From assembly GCA_028714615.1 (NCBI GenBank), contig JAQTMA010000251.1, positions 1 to 5,830 on the forward strand: DNA of 5,830 nucleotides, written 5' to 3'. The translations under genes and the position numbers were made by a program. The notes beneath the pieces were generated by a model. It was given only the letters and a program-made list of their open reading frames with translations, did not search any database and was not told the DNA's origin. The stretch's first letter is position 1. Each line of letters starts with the position of its first letter. This stretch comes from Anaerolineaceae bacterium (GTDB lineage Bacteria > Chloroflexota > Anaerolineae > Anaerolineales > Anaerolineaceae). This document shows, piece after piece, positions 5,424 to 5,830 of this stretch.

Positions 5424-5830
5424 ATGCCGATTCGCCTGTTATCTGATGATGTCGCCTCACAAATCGCCGCTGGTGAAGTCGTTGAGCGCCCCGCTTCGGT
5501 GGTGAAAGAGTTGCTCGAGAATGCCCTGGATGCCGGCGCTGGTGCGGTCTTGATTGGTGTGGAAGGAGCCGGTAAACGTTTAATCGAGATCGCCGACGAC
5601 GGTTGTGGTATCCCAGCGGGCGAGCTCTCCCTGGCGATTGCCCGCCATGCAACCAGCAAACTGGCCAGCGCGGCCGACCTGTTCCATATTCGGACGCTTG
5701 GATTCCGCGGGGAAGCCCTGGCCTCGATCGGCTCGGTCTCGCGCATGAGCCTGGTTTCGCAGGCTACGAACGAGAAGGTAGGTGCGCGCTTGCAGGTGGA
5801 AGCCGGACATGCACTGCCGTTGGTAGCGGT
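5424..5830 (+). CDS. mutL: DNA mismatch repair protein MutL, N-terminal 135 residues; runs off the right edge
   Basis: MutL is the GHKL-family ATPase that links MutS mismatch recognition to downstream strand incision. The frame is open from the ATG at 5424 to the window end. It contains the MutL signature in order: [20 protein letters not shown] (14-33) with catalytic Glu 29 and Mg-binding Asn 33, ALDAG (34-38), the ATP-lid region DDGCGIP (58-64, Asp 58), RHATSKL (74-80) and [11 protein letters not shown] (92-102). Residue numbering coincides with E. coli MutL, supporting this start, as does GGAGG at 5412-5416 with a 7-base spacer. Only the front of the ATPase domain is visible, so whether the protein carries the C-terminal endonuclease motif (expected in bacteria lacking MutH) cannot be seen. 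It is divergent from the phosphatase gene, sharing a 124-base region. Confidence 0.97.
   Translation, partial: MPIRLLSDDVASQIAAGEVVERPASVVKELLENALDAGAGAVLIGVEGAGKRLIEIADDGCGIPAGELSLAIARHATSKLASAADLFHIRTLGFRGEALASIGSVSRMSLVSQATNEKVGARLQVEAGHALPLVA

Overview
The window is ordinary bacterial chromosome with housekeeping genes. Five complete protein genes and one partial gene lie on the minus strand, and one partial gene lies on the plus strand. The gene set and protein styles fit a Chloroflexota bacterium, probably Anaerolineae: an S1-domain protein with a basic Gly/Arg tail, a YbhN/UPF0104-type membrane protein, and a pyrG-eno pair. That assignment is inference from family resemblance, since no rRNA or marker comparison was possible.

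Layout, right to left in the minus-strand direction of transcription: a HAD-family pyrimidine 5'-nucleotidase-like phosphatase (4655-5299); a small single-pass membrane protein directly behind it (4402-4647); a 214-base gap whose distal half carries what looks like the last 35 codons of a PDZ-domain (HtrA-type) protease gene (4215-4322); a flippase-like multi-pass membrane protein (3156-4187); a two-S1-domain RNA-binding protein (2193-3035) behind a perfect-consensus sigma-70 promoter; a strong intrinsic terminator (2121-2160); CTP synthase pyrG (448-2103); and the first 111 codons of enolase (3-335), which runs off the left edge. The plus strand carries the first 135 codons of mutL (5424 to the right edge), divergent from the phosphatase gene. 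The two share a 124-base intergenic region that holds two promoter candidates and an imperfect tandem repeat.

Functionally, pyrG (UTP to CTP) and the pyrimidine-nucleotidase-like phosphatase both touch pyrimidine nucleotide pools, though they are several kilobases apart and no link is proven. pyrG next to eno is an arrangement also known from Escherichia coli. MutL is mismatch repair, enolase is glycolysis, and the S1 protein is probably translation or RNA related.

I found no mobile element, CRISPR array, RNA gene or evident new multi-gene system. The items most worth a second look are the decayed PDZ tail, the terminator hairpin sitting inside the only available leader of pyrG, the perfect promoter that overrides the longest-ORF start of the S1 gene, several promoters placed so that transcripts would be leaderless or nearly so, and the repeat in the mutL/phosphatase divergent region.
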